6,112 nucleotides of DNA from an uncultured Eubacteriales bacterium (GCA_902803345.1 CADCPV010000357.1:1-6112); one strand, 5' to 3'; positions 1 to 5,624 are shown, counted from the stretch's first letter. A program made the numbers and translations. Notes: a model not told the origin generated them from the letters alone.

Positions 1-11
1 AGGGACCCGGA

Positions 12-53
12 ACTTCGAGGGGACCCCGAAGGGTCCCCGTAGAAAATCGAAGT
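12..53. repeat. Nested inverted repeat with C(UUCG)G tetraloop on the minus strand
   Basis: Outer arms ACTTCGA (12-18) and TCGAAGT (47-53) are perfect complements. Inside, GGGGACCC (19-26) and GGGTCCCC (31-38) form an uninterrupted 8-bp stem around a four-base loop. On the minus strand the loop reads TTCG closed by a C-G pair, the exceptionally stable RNA tetraloop type. Eight unpaired bases (39-46) sit on one side between the two stems. It lies about 130 bases past the stop of the minus-strand gene and could fold at the 3' end of that mRNA as a stabiliser or processing signal. It lacks a U-tract. A mobile palindromic repeat is an alternative. Confidence 0.65.
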
Positions 54-96
54 GCGGAGTTCTCGCCGGAAAAAGCCGGAACCACCCACGGACCCT

Positions 97-129
97 GCGT
101 CCGGGTCGCGTCCGGGTCGCGTCCGGGTC
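97..129. repeat. Three perfect 11-bp tandem repeats (GCGTCCGGGTC)
   Basis: Three identical head-to-tail copies of GCGTCCGGGTC occupy 97-107, 108-118 and 119-129. Related but degenerate copies, GCGTTCGGG near 140-148 and GCGTCCGGA near 164-172, follow toward the gene. The identity of the three copies suggests recent expansion or strong constraint. The region is non-coding as far as I can see. Function unknown. Confidence 0.85.
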
Positions 130-182
130 GGAAGCCCCTGCGTTCGGGAAGCGACAGAAGGCTGCGTCCGGATTGCGACTCC

Positions 183-1409
183 TTACAGGGTCACGCCGTT
201 TTCGCGGAGGAGGGCTTTGGCGGAGTCGACGGAGTCGACGCCGGTGCGGTTCTTGATCGGGGCGAACTCCTTCTCGCGGATGACCTCGTAGGGGAGGCAG
301 CTCGAGAGAAGGTGGATGAGGTCGAGGACGAGGTACTCGAACTTGTAGCCGTTGGGGCTTTCGGGTTTCTGAAGATTGCCGGCATCATCGAGGAAGGGAA
401 TTTTCTTCTCGACGATATGGATCGGGATCCGGTCATTCATAATAGAAACGAGGCGGTCAAGGCGGAACAGGTAGTTCAGGATGACGCCGAAATTGTAGAG
501 GAGGTTTCCGTCGGAATCGCGGAGGCGGATCATGTCGTCCGTCATTTCGTAGTATTCGACGATCGAAGGGCGGCCGTCTTCGAGGCAGAGGACGCCGACG
601 CGCTCATTCGGATCGGCCTTGCGGACCACCTTCGCGCAGACGTCGCGCCCGGAGAGCTGCATGGCCCCGACAAAGGCAGGATCGTTGATGCGCTGGCAGA
701 CATTGTCCACACCGAAAACGGAGATGTATTCGACGCCGTGCTCCTGAAGAAGCGAGAGATAACCGGCTTTTACGAGGGAGGTGAACCAGCCGCCGTTGCC
801 GTTCGGAGAGACGGCGATCTTACCTTTTTCTTCGAGGAGGATTTTGCCGTCGAAGCCGACACAGGGGGCCGTGTCCTGAATAAAGAAGCGGATATAGTCG
901 GGATCGTAGCCGAAATAATCCTTTTCATGGAAAAAGTTTACGGTATCCTCATGATTCAGTTCGGAAGTCATGACGAAGAGGTACATATAATGGCCGGTAA
1001 CGCGGACCACATCAAGCATGTTCTGGATCAGGCATTCGAAAATGTAGAGGTCGTGTGTTTCGCCGATATTGTACATGCCCTTCGGCTTGTCGAAACCGAG
1101 ACGCGTGCCCATACCGCCCGCAAGAAGCACGGCGGCGGCTTTCTCCTGCTTCAGAACTTCAAAGCCGGCGCGTTCGTATTCCAGCCGGTTGTCGCTGATT
1201 TCCTGTACGGTCAGCGCACCGAGCGGCTCAAAAAAGCCCCGGCCGGATGTCCCTTCATGATGCTGAAGGTTCTGAAGGAGTGAGAAATCCAGCGCTTCAA
1301 TCTGCGAAAGCAGCGCAGCCTGTTCCGTCCCGGAAAGTTCATCGTAGTATCTGAGAAGATGCTCCTGACCGAATTTTTGGGTCAGCTGCAGGGCTTCCTG
1401 ATAATTCAT
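183..1409 (-). CDS. UDPGP-family (UAP1-like) UDP-sugar pyrophosphorylase
   Basis: A 408-residue cytoplasmic nucleotidyltransferase that should make UDP-sugar and pyrophosphate from UTP and a sugar 1-phosphate. The nucleotide-binding loop LAGGMGTRLGFDKPKGMY (96-113) matches the UDP-N-acetylhexosamine pyrophosphorylase form more closely than the UDP-glucose form. Other UAP1-like blocks are FDGKILLEEKGKIAVSPNGNGG (186-207), VFGVDNVCQRINDPAF (231-246), KVVRKADPNERVGV (260-273), VEKKIPFLDDAGNLQKPESPNGYKFE (333-358) and EKEFAPIKN (379-387). It is shorter than eukaryotic UAP1. The start at 1409 is chosen because AGGAGG lies 9 bases upstream and a promoter sits inside the longer reading frame that begins at 1529. 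The gene is transcribed divergently from pfkA. Family assignment is firm. Whether the substrate is GlcNAc-1-P, GalNAc-1-P or glucose-1-P cannot be told from sequence alone, and annotation as UTP-glucose-1-phosphate uridylyltransferase would also be common. Confidence 0.9.
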   Translation of the reverse strand: MNYQEALQLTQKFGQEHLLRYYDELSGTEQAALLSQIEALDFSLLQNLQHHEGTSGRGFFEPLGALTVQEISDNRLEYERAGFEVLKQEKAAAVLLAGGMGTRLGFDKPKGMYNIGETHDLYIFECLIQNMLDVVRVTGHYMYLFVMTSELNHEDTVNFFHEKDYFGYDPDYIRFFIQDTAPCVGFDGKILLEEKGKIAVSPNGNGGWFTSLVKAGYLSLLQEHGVEYISVFGVDNVCQRINDPAFVGAMQLSGRDVCAKVVRKADPNERVGVLCLEDGRPSIVEYYEMTDDMIRLRDSDGNLLYNFGVILNYLFRLDRLVSIMNDRIPIHIVEKKIPFLDDAGNLQKPESPNGYKFEYLVLDLIHLLSSCLPYEVIREKEFAPIKNRTGVDSVDSAKALLRENGVTL

Positions 1410-1418
1410 AGAGAAATT

Positions 1419-1424
1419 CCTCCT
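1419..1424 (-). promoter_or_regulatory. Ribosome binding site AGGAGG deciding the start of the pyrophosphorylase gene
   Basis: On the minus strand a perfect AGGAGG sits 9 bases before the ATG at 1409. It excludes the in-frame upstream ATG at 1529, which would add 40 residues unlike the family and would lie upstream of the predicted promoter. Confidence 0.85.
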
Positions 1425-1444
1425 GATATGTTGAATTCCATGAT

Positions 1445-1473
1445 AGTATACCAAAAAAATGCAGGAAAGGCAA
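1445..1473 (-). promoter_or_regulatory. Sigma-A type promoter of the pyrophosphorylase gene
   Basis: Reading the minus strand, TTGCCT (1473-1468) and TATACT (1450-1445) are separated by exactly 17 bases. The expected transcript start near 1438 would give a leader of about 29 bases that contains the AGGAGG. The spacer carries a run of seven T. Confidence 0.75.
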
Positions 1474-1519
1474 CACAGGTTTTGCTGCTCCCGATCAGCA
1501 CCGGAATAGAGTCTGCTCT

Positions 1520-1541
1520 GCGCCAACATCGCGCCAACATC
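1520..1541. repeat. 11-bp tandem duplication (GCGCCAACATC) between the divergent promoters
   Basis: GCGCCAACATC occurs twice without a gap at 1520-1530 and 1531-1541. It lies between the two -35 boxes (1468-1473 on minus, 1555-1560 on plus), ending 13 bases before the pfkA -35 box. It could be a pair of regulator sites spaced one helical turn apart, or a chance slippage duplication. Confidence 0.7.
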
Positions 1542-1554
1542 TCAAAATCGGTAC

Positions 1555-1583
1555 TTGCAAAAAACCGATACATGCTGTACAAT
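1555..1583 (+). promoter_or_regulatory. Sigma-A type promoter of pfkA, with inverted repeat over the -35 box
   Basis: TTGCAA (1555-1560) and TACAAT (1578-1583) are 17 bases apart, giving a transcript start near 1590 and a leader of about 48 bases. The -35 box is flanked by ATCGGT (1547-1552) and ACCGAT (1564-1569), a 6-bp inverted repeat with an 11-base centre. A repressor bound there would block the -35 box. The promoter itself is well supported. The operator is speculative. Confidence 0.75.
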
Positions 1584-1637
1584 GAAATCAGCAATTGAGA
1601 GACGGAAACGGCATGTTTTCAGACGGTGGAGGGAATT

Positions 1638-2615
1638 ATGTCGAAAGAAATAAAAACGATCGGCGTCCTGACAAGCGGCGGTGATGCGCCGGGCATGAAT
1701 GCGGCGATCCGCGCGGTCGTCCGCTCCGGTTTGTCACAGGGACTCCGGGTGATCGGCATCGAGCGCGGCTACGCAGGACTTCTGGATGAAGAATTCCACG
1801 AAATGAAGTCCAGGGATGTATCGGATATCATCCAGCGCGGCGGCACGATTCTGTATACCGCACGCTGTATGGAGTTCATGACGGAGGAAGGCCAGGCGGA
1901 AGGCGCGGAGATCTGCAGAAGGAACGGGATCGACGGAATCGTCGTCATCGGCGGCGACGGCTCGTACCGCGGTGCCGGAAAGCTCGCGAAGCACGGAATC
2001 AACACGATCGGCGTGCCCGGAACAATCGATCTGGATATCAGTTCGACGGAATACACGATCGGATTTGATACAGCAGTCAATACCGCGATGGAAGCGATTG
2101 ACAAGATCCGCGACACCTCGTCTTCACATGAGCGCTGCTCCGTCATCGAAGTCATGGGCCGGTCGGCGGGTTATATCGCGATCTGCTGCGGCATAGCAAC
2201 CGGTTCGGACGATATCCTGCTGCCGGAGAATTACGACGGGGATGAACAGGCGATCATCAACCATGTGCTTCAGAACCGCAAGGTCGGCAAAAAGCATCAC
2301 CTGATCATCAACGCAGAGGGCATCGGTCATTCCGCGACACTCGCCAAGCACATTGAGGAAGCAACCGGCGTCGAGTCGAGAGCGACGATTCTCGGTTACC
2401 TGCAGCGCGGCGGTTCGCCCTCCTGCAGAGACCGTTTCCTCGCGTCGATTCTCGGTGCGTCGGCAGTAGACCTTTTGATTGCCGGAAAATCCAACCGCGT
2501 CGTCGGTATTTCACACGGCCAGGTTGTGGACTATGATCTGGACGAAGCACTCAAGATGCAGAAGAGCATGCCCGAAAACTGGACACGGATTTCGCAGCTG
2601 CTCCTAAGAAGATAA
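1638..2615 (+). CDS. pfkA: ATP-dependent 6-phosphofructokinase
   Basis: Phosphorylates fructose 6-phosphate to fructose 1,6-bisphosphate, the committed step of glycolysis, normally as a cytoplasmic homotetramer. The 325 residues match the usual bacterial length. GVLTSGGDAPGMNAAIRAVVR (9-29) is the N-terminal signature and contains the two arginines of the effector site (R25, R29). GGDGS (105-109) and the Gly before TID (128) indicate ATP rather than pyrophosphate as donor. The catalytic segment is TIDLD (129-133): both aspartates are kept, but the Asn of the familiar TIDND is Leu. MGR (173-175), NAEG (225-228), ESRAT (246-250) and QRGGSP (256-261) supply other substrate contacts. Relative to the E. 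coli enzyme, the His before QRGG is Tyr (254) and effector-site Glu187 is Asp (191). The ATG at 1638 follows GGAGGG (1628-1633). A GTG at 1626 overlaps that site and is rejected. Confidence 0.96.
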   Translation: MSKEIKTIGVLTSGGDAPGMNAAIRAVVRSGLSQGLRVIGIERGYAGLLDEEFHEMKSRDVSDIIQRGGTILYTARCMEFMTEEGQAEGAEICRRNGIDGIVVIGGDGSYRGAGKLAKHGINTIGVPGTIDLDISSTEYTIGFDTAVNTAMEAIDKIRDTSSSHERCSVIEVMGRSAGYIAICCGIATGSDDILLPENYDGDEQAIINHVLQNRKVGKKHHLIINAEGIGHSATLAKHIEEATGVESRATILGYLQRGGSPSCRDRFLASILGASAVDLLIAGKSNRVVGISHGQVVDYDLDEALKMQKSMPENWTRISQLLLRR

Positions 2616-2650
2616 CAGGCTCCGACGGTACAGGAGACAGGTAAAACAAT

Positions 2651-2692
2651 CAGGCGGAACCGGCGGAAAAGCCCCGGGTTCCGCCTGTTCTA
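2651..2692 (+). terminator. Strong hairpin after pfkA, probable weak or leaky terminator
   Basis: CAGGCGGAACC (2651-2661) and GGTTCCGCCTG (2677-2687) form an 11-bp perfect stem with a 15-base centre that can itself pair GGC with GCC. It begins 35 bases after the pfkA stop. The tail is only TTCTAT, so termination may be incomplete. The AGGAGG of the next gene starts 9 bases after the stem, and I see no clear promoter between the two genes, so read-through could supply the methyltransferase. Confidence 0.6.
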
Positions 2693-2708
2693 TACAGGAG
2701 GAAAGAAC

Positions 2709-3500
2709 ATGAACCGGCTGGAAAAGGATATCCTTCGCTGGCAGAAAAAACCTTCCGCAAGAAGGGAAGACGGTGTATTCATCGTCGAAGGAATCAAGAT
2801 GATCCAGGAACTTCCGCGGGAACGCCTGCGCTGCCTTGTGTGCTCCGACAGTTTCATGAAAGAGAACCGCTTCCGGATCTCAGAGTTGGAAAAACACTGC
2901 GTCCGGGAAAAAAAGGCGGAGTTTCTGGTGGTTTCCGACCAGGACTACGCACGGCTGTCCGATACGAAAAGCCCGCAGGGAATCCTTGCAGTGCTTCGGG
3001 CGTATGAATACAGCGCAGAGGAAATTCTGCAGAAGGAAAACGGGCTCTTTGTGTTTCTGGAGAATCTGCAGGATCCGGGGAATCTGGGTACGATCCTGCG
3101 GTCCTCGGAAGCAGCCGGCGCGGACGGGATTATCCTGAACGAAAACAGTGTGGACCCCTATAATCCCAAGGTGATCCGCGCGACGATGGGTTCTTTCTTC
3201 CGGATGAAATTTGCGGTGGTGAAGGATCTTCCTGAGACCATCCGGGACTTCCGGAAAGCGGGCGGAGCGGTTTATGCGGCGCACCTTTCGGGAGAGAAAA
3301 GCTATGATGCGGTTTCCTACGGCGGAAAGTCCGCAATCCTGATCGGAAACGAGTCGAAAGGCCTTTCGGACCAGGTGTCGAAGGAAGCGGATACCCTGAT
3401 CCGTATCCCGATGGCAGGGCAGGTCGAGTCCCTGAATGCTGCAATGGCGGCAACGATCATCCTGTTTGAAGCGATGCGCCAGCGCCGGAACAGTCCGTGA
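2709..3500 (+). CDS. TrmH/SpoU-family RNA 2'-O-methyltransferase
   Basis: A 263-residue SPOUT-class enzyme that transfers methyl from S-adenosylmethionine to a ribose 2'-hydroxyl in RNA. Residues 1-100 form the L30e-like substrate-binding domain, with the typical DGVFIVEGIKMIQE (21-34). The catalytic domain follows: motif 1 is NLQDPGNLGTILRSSEAAGA (119-138) with the expected catalytic Arg131; motif 2 is LIGNESKGLS (211-220); motif 3 is IPMAGQVESLNAAMAA (233-248), which forms part of the knotted cofactor site. All key residues are present. The start has AGGAGG (2696-2701) 7 bases upstream. The two-domain layout fits the 23S rRNA methyltransferase group that includes B. subtilis YsgA and RlmB-like enzymes. 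I cannot fix the target nucleotide from sequence. It sits just after pfkA and probably shares some of its transcript. No clear terminator follows. Confidence 0.93.
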   Translation: MNRLEKDILRWQKKPSARREDGVFIVEGIKMIQELPRERLRCLVCSDSFMKENRFRISELEKHCVREKKAEFLVVSDQDYARLSDTKSPQGILAVLRAYEYSAEEILQKENGLFVFLENLQDPGNLGTILRSSEAAGADGIILNENSVDPYNPKVIRATMGSFFRMKFAVVKDLPETIRDFRKAGGAVYAAHLSGEKSYDAVSYGGKSAILIGNESKGLSDQVSKEADTLIRIPMAGQVESLNAAMAATIILFEAMRQRRNSP

Positions 3501-3517
3501 AAAACGCATTAACCCCC

Positions 3518-3587
3518 AAAAAACACGGAAAAACAGGCCGAAACAGCGAAAAATGACCGAAAAACAGCCCTGAAATGTGCTGAAAAA
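3518..3587. other. Phased A-tracts (predicted intrinsically curved DNA) upstream of the lipoprotein promoter
   Basis: Runs of A on the plus strand lie at 3518-3523, 3529-3533, 3541-3543, 3549-3553, 3560-3564, 3573-3575 and 3583-3587. Their centres advance by about 10.5, 11, 9, 11, 12 and 11 bases, close to one helical turn each. Further A-tracts at 3602-3605 and 3611-3614 roughly continue the phase into the promoter spacer. The units also look like a degenerate 11-base repeat of the form CGAAAAACAG. Phased A-tracts bend DNA, and A-rich DNA just upstream of -35 often stimulates RNA polymerase through the alpha subunit. No gene is visible in 3501-3673. Confidence 0.7.
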
Positions 3588-3596
3588 TGGGAAGGC

Positions 3597-3625
3597 TTGA
3601 CAAAATCGTTAAAATGTGTTAACAT
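3597..3625 (+). promoter_or_regulatory. Sigma-A promoter of the 3D-domain lipoprotein gene
   Basis: A perfect TTGACA (3597-3602) is followed after 17 bases by TAACAT (3620-3625), with transcription expected from about 3632. An inverted repeat AAATGT (3612-3617) and ACATTT (3634-3639) spans the -10 box and start point and could be an operator. The ribosome binding site GGAGG (3662-3666) is 7 bases before the ATG. Confidence 0.8.
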
Positions 3626-3673
3626 CCTTTGTAACATTTCCGTAAAATAATTAAAATCTGCGGAGGAGTCTGT

Positions 3674-5089
3674 ATGTTTAGAAAATTGCGAAGAGCAGCA
3701 GCGATCCTGTGCGGGACAGCACTTGTGTCTGTCGCCGTGCTTTCTTCCTGCAGCCATACCGCAACGACGGACGCCGAGACTCAGGATGTGACGGCTGAAA
3801 CCAGCGGAAAAACCGGCAGCGAAATCCACAAAGAAGAGAACGGCTCCGGAGAAGAAGAGGATTCGGACAGTACAGCGGATACGGCAGCGGAATCGGAAAC
3901 CGAGGCAGAAACCACAGAGCCTTCCGCCGGGGAAACAACTTCGGAAACCGTAGAAACTACGGAAGAAACGACCGAAGAGACGACGGAAGAAACAACCGAA
4001 GAAACCACAGAGGAGACGACTGAGGAAGAGACAGAAGATCCGGAAACCATGGTCGGGCTCCGTAAATTCTTTGACCACAAGCTGGTCGTAGATGCCGAAA
4101 AGACAGCGCTCTATCTGAATGTCAGAAGCGAACCGAACGATGAGAGCGATATCCTTTCGGTGCTTTATCCCAATGACATCGCCACCTATATCGAAAAGAC
4201 CGGGAACTGGTACGAAATCCAGCGAGAAGGCTACACGGGCTATGTCAATGCTTCCTATGTCTTTACGGATAAGAAGGCCTATGACATCATGCTCCATACC
4301 GTAGCGTATGCGGCGATGGTCCAGACCTATGAATCCTATCTCTATGCAGTTCCGGACACTTCAACGGAAATCATTCTCTGTGCGCATAAAAGTGATGCAT
4401 TCCGGCTGAAGGGCATTTCAGGCGGCTTCTATGAGGTTGAGGTCGTATCAAAACTCTATGAAACGCTGTATATGCCGATGGATGACGCGATCATCTTTTA
4501 CCTGTTCCTCGGACAGGGCAACAATAACGAGCTCGGGGAGCACGAAGAGGAATTCTTCGGCACACTGGATGTGGAAGCGAACCTGGAAAAGAAGGAGGAG
4601 CTGATCGAAGAGTACGCCGAAGACCTCCGGGAATACCAGGAATACCTCGCCTCCTCCGAAGCGGAATCCTATGCTGCGGAACAGGCGTATCTTCAGGCAA
4701 GCAGGAAAGCGGCGCAGGATGCGGCAGAAGCGGCGCGCCAGCAGGTCTCGTCTGCAGCGGAAGCGGCGCAGGCTTCCGGCGAAGCCCAGTATCTGGGCAG
4801 GTTCTATATTACGCATTACTGCCACTGCCAGATCTGCTGCGGTGTCTGGGGCTCGAACGACCCCAATTACCAGGCGCACGGATCGTCGGGCATGCTGCTC
4901 CAGAGTGATTATTCGGTTGCGGTCAATCTCAGCCAGATCCCCTATGGAACACGGCTCCTGATTAACGGAAAAGAATACATGGCGGCCGATACCGGCGTGG
5001 GACCCGGCGTGATTGATATTTACCGGCAGACACATGATTATGCGCTGTCCGGCGGTGCCTATTACGCAGATGTCTATCTGCTTCCGTAA
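3674..5089 (+). CDS. Cell-surface lipoprotein with SH3 and 3D (MltA-like) domains
   Basis: A 471-residue exported protein. The signal peptide has a basic start (MFRKLRR), a hydrophobic core (8-23) and lipobox LSSC, so Cys26 should be lipidated and anchored to the outer face of the membrane. Residues 30-125 are an acidic Thr/Glu/Ser linker with six TTEE units (95-118), probably spanning the wall. An SH3-type domain follows (about 142-197: LNVRSEP, NWYEI, GYTGYVNASYV), and 207-275 may be a second, divergent one. Residues 300-370 are Glu/Ala-rich and predicted to be coiled coil. The C-terminus (373-471) is a 3D domain with a Cys cluster YCHCQICCG (382-390), IPYGTRLLINGKEY (422-435), ADTG (438-441) and IDIY (447-450). 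Known 3D proteins such as B. subtilis YuiC and YocH act on peptidoglycan, so wall remodelling is inferred. The first of the three name-giving aspartates is Asn418. It is a single-gene unit with its own promoter and terminator. Confidence 0.88.
   Translation: MFRKLRRAAAILCGTALVSVAVLSSCSHTATTDAETQDVTAETSGKTGSEIHKEENGSGEEEDSDSTADTAAESETEAETTEPSAGETTSETVETTEETTEETTEETTEETTEETTEEETEDPETMVGLRKFFDHKLVVDAEKTALYLNVRSEPNDESDILSVLYPNDIATYIEKTGNWYEIQREGYTGYVNASYVFTDKKAYDIMLHTVAYAAMVQTYESYLYAVPDTSTEIILCAHKSDAFRLKGISGGFYEVEVVSKLYETLYMPMDDAIIFYLFLGQGNNNELGEHEEEFFGTLDVEANLEKKEELIEEYAEDLREYQEYLASSEAESYAAEQAYLQASRKAAQDAAEAARQQVSSAAEAAQASGEAQYLGRFYITHYCHCQICCGVWGSNDPNYQAHGSSGMLLQSDYSVAVNLSQIPYGTRLLINGKEYMAADTGVGPGVIDIYRQTHDYALSGGAYYADVYLLP
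3956..4027 (+). repeat. Six in-frame TTEE repeats in the lipoprotein linker
   Basis: The segment encodes six consecutive Thr-Thr-Glu-Glu units (residues 95-118). Codons differ between units (ACT, ACG, ACC, ACA for Thr; GAA and GAG for Glu), so the protein repeat has been kept while the DNA has drifted. The composition suggests an extended, highly charged spacer. Confidence 0.85.
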
Positions 5090-5098
5090 AAACACACG

Positions 5099-5127
5099 GC
5101 AGGAAAGAGACTTTCTTTCCTGCTTTT
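5099..5127 (+). terminator. Rho-independent terminator of the lipoprotein gene
   Basis: GCAGGAAAGA (5099-5108) pairs perfectly with TCTTTCCTGC (5114-5123) around the five-base loop GACTT, followed directly by TTTT. It begins 9 bases after the stop codon at 5087-5089. Confidence 0.88.
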
Positions 5128-5158
5128 GCATATTTCTTATGAATTTTCTGTGTTTTTT

Positions 5159-5187
5159 GTGACAGACAGGAGATTCTGTGTTACAAT
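5159..5187 (+). promoter_or_regulatory. Promoter of the zinc-ribbon/DUF5685 operon
   Basis: GTGACA (5159-5164) and TACAAT (5182-5187) are 17 bases apart. TG at 5179-5180 gives an extended -10 element, which may compensate for the imperfect -35. The transcript should start near 5194, leaving a short leader with GAGGA (5206-5210) 6 bases before the ATG. Confidence 0.75.
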
Positions 5188-5216
5188 AGATCGACTATAG
5201 TCTGTGAGGATCGAAA

Positions 5217-5606
5217 ATGCGGAACTTTTTAAATCAGATGCAGTACAGAATGGCCCGTTTTATGAGCGGGCGCTACGGCGGACGGGACGCTTTGAATTTC
5301 TCGCTTCTGGGTGCGGCGGTTCTTCTGGATATTCTATTTATGATATTCCGGATCCCGGTGCTGACCTTTGTGTCCCTGGTACCGCTCGGCTTTGCAATCT
5401 TCAGAAGCTTCTCAAGAAATACTCCGAAGCGCTACGAAGAGAACCGGAAATACGTCAATTTCTTTAAAAACCTGTTGGCAAGAAGGACGCACCATATCTA
5501 CCGCTGCCCGAACTGCAGTCAGAAGATCCGCGTTCCCCGGAAGGGCGGGAAGACGGTGGAGATCACCTGCCCGAAATGCGGCGAGCGCTTCAAGAAGAAA
5601 ATCTGA
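5217..5606 (+). CDS. Small membrane protein with C-terminal zinc ribbon
   Basis: A 129-residue protein of unknown function. The N-terminus (1-24) is basic. Two hydrophobic segments (about 28-44 and 48-62), separated by the short turn RIP, should form a membrane hairpin with both ends in the cytoplasm. A basic stretch (63-95, starting RSFSRNTPKRYEENRKY) leads to a zinc ribbon: CPNC (97-100) and CPKC (118-121) with KIRVPRKGGKTVEITC between them, ending in a Lys-rich tail. The layout resembles a conserved family I recall from Lachnospiraceae, often annotated only as a zinc-ribbon or hypothetical protein. The ribbon could bind nucleic acid or a protein partner at the membrane, which is inference. 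It is separated by 18 bases from the next gene and shares its promoter. The ATG at 5217 has only a GAGGA site, weaker than its neighbours. Confidence 0.85.
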   Translation: MRNFLNQMQYRMARFMSGRYGGRDALNFSLLGAAVLLDILFMIFRIPVLTFVSLVPLGFAIFRSFSRNTPKRYEENRKYVNFFKNLLARRTHHIYRCPNCSQKIRVPRKGGKTVEITCPKCGERFKKKI

Positions 5607-5624
5607 TCCGGAGGGGCTGATTCT

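Larger units (their letters stand above)
1..182. other. Non-coding, repeat-rich region downstream of the UDP-sugar pyrophosphorylase gene
   Basis: No credible gene is visible here. The region lies beyond the stop codon of the minus-strand gene and is strongly GC-rich. It contains a nested hairpin (12-53), a short direct repeat GCCGGA at 65-70 and 75-80, and tandem 11-base repeats (97-129) with looser relatives near 139-149 and 164-174. The GACCCGGA at 4-11 is the reverse complement of the TCCGGGTC core in the tandem repeats, so the two ends can pair. No run of T follows any hairpin on either strand, so I do not call a classical terminator. The left edge cuts off whatever lies further left. 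Confidence 0.6.

Noticed and set aside
97..129. CRISPR array
   Set aside because: The 11-base units abut without spacers and are too short for CRISPR repeats.
221..238. 9-bp tandem duplication inside the pyrophosphorylase gene
   Set aside because: It encodes VDSVDS at a place where the family has similar residues and no extra length, so it looks like codon coincidence rather than an insertion.
52..291. Small plus-strand open frame over the left-edge repeats
   Set aside because: Arg/Pro/Gly-rich translation of a tandem repeat, no ribosome binding site, and it runs into the 3' end of the opposite gene.
312..1283. Long plus-strand open frame (323 residues) opposite the pyrophosphorylase gene
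   Set aside because: It lies entirely antisense to a gene with clear family motifs. The composition is the Asp/Glu/Val/Ala-rich type produced by the complement of GC-rich codons, and no ribosome binding site or known domain is seen.
1410..1529. 40-residue N-terminal extension of the pyrophosphorylase
   Set aside because: It contains the likely promoter and ribosome binding site of the gene, and the sequence does not resemble the family.
1626..1637. GTG start four codons before the pfkA ATG
   Set aside because: The GTG overlaps the GGAGGG ribosome binding site, and PfkA proteins normally begin close to the ATG at 1638.
2880..3509. Minus-strand open frame of 209 residues
   Set aside because: It is antisense to the methyltransferase with all SPOUT motifs intact, and has no recognisable domain or ribosome binding site.
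3956..4027. TTEE repeat as a recent slippage-prone microsatellite
   Set aside because: Synonymous codons differ among the six units, so there is no long identical DNA repeat to slip.
3781..4080. Minus-strand frame encoding a striking VVSS repeat
   Set aside because: It is the complement of the TTEE repeat. The plus strand has the signal peptide, domains, promoter and terminator.
3509..4297. Minus-strand open frame of 262 residues, Phe/Arg/Cys-rich
   Set aside because: It is antisense to the lipoprotein signal, linker and SH3 region and to the A-tract promoter. The FF and SFF repeats are simply the complement of A-tracts and GAA codons.
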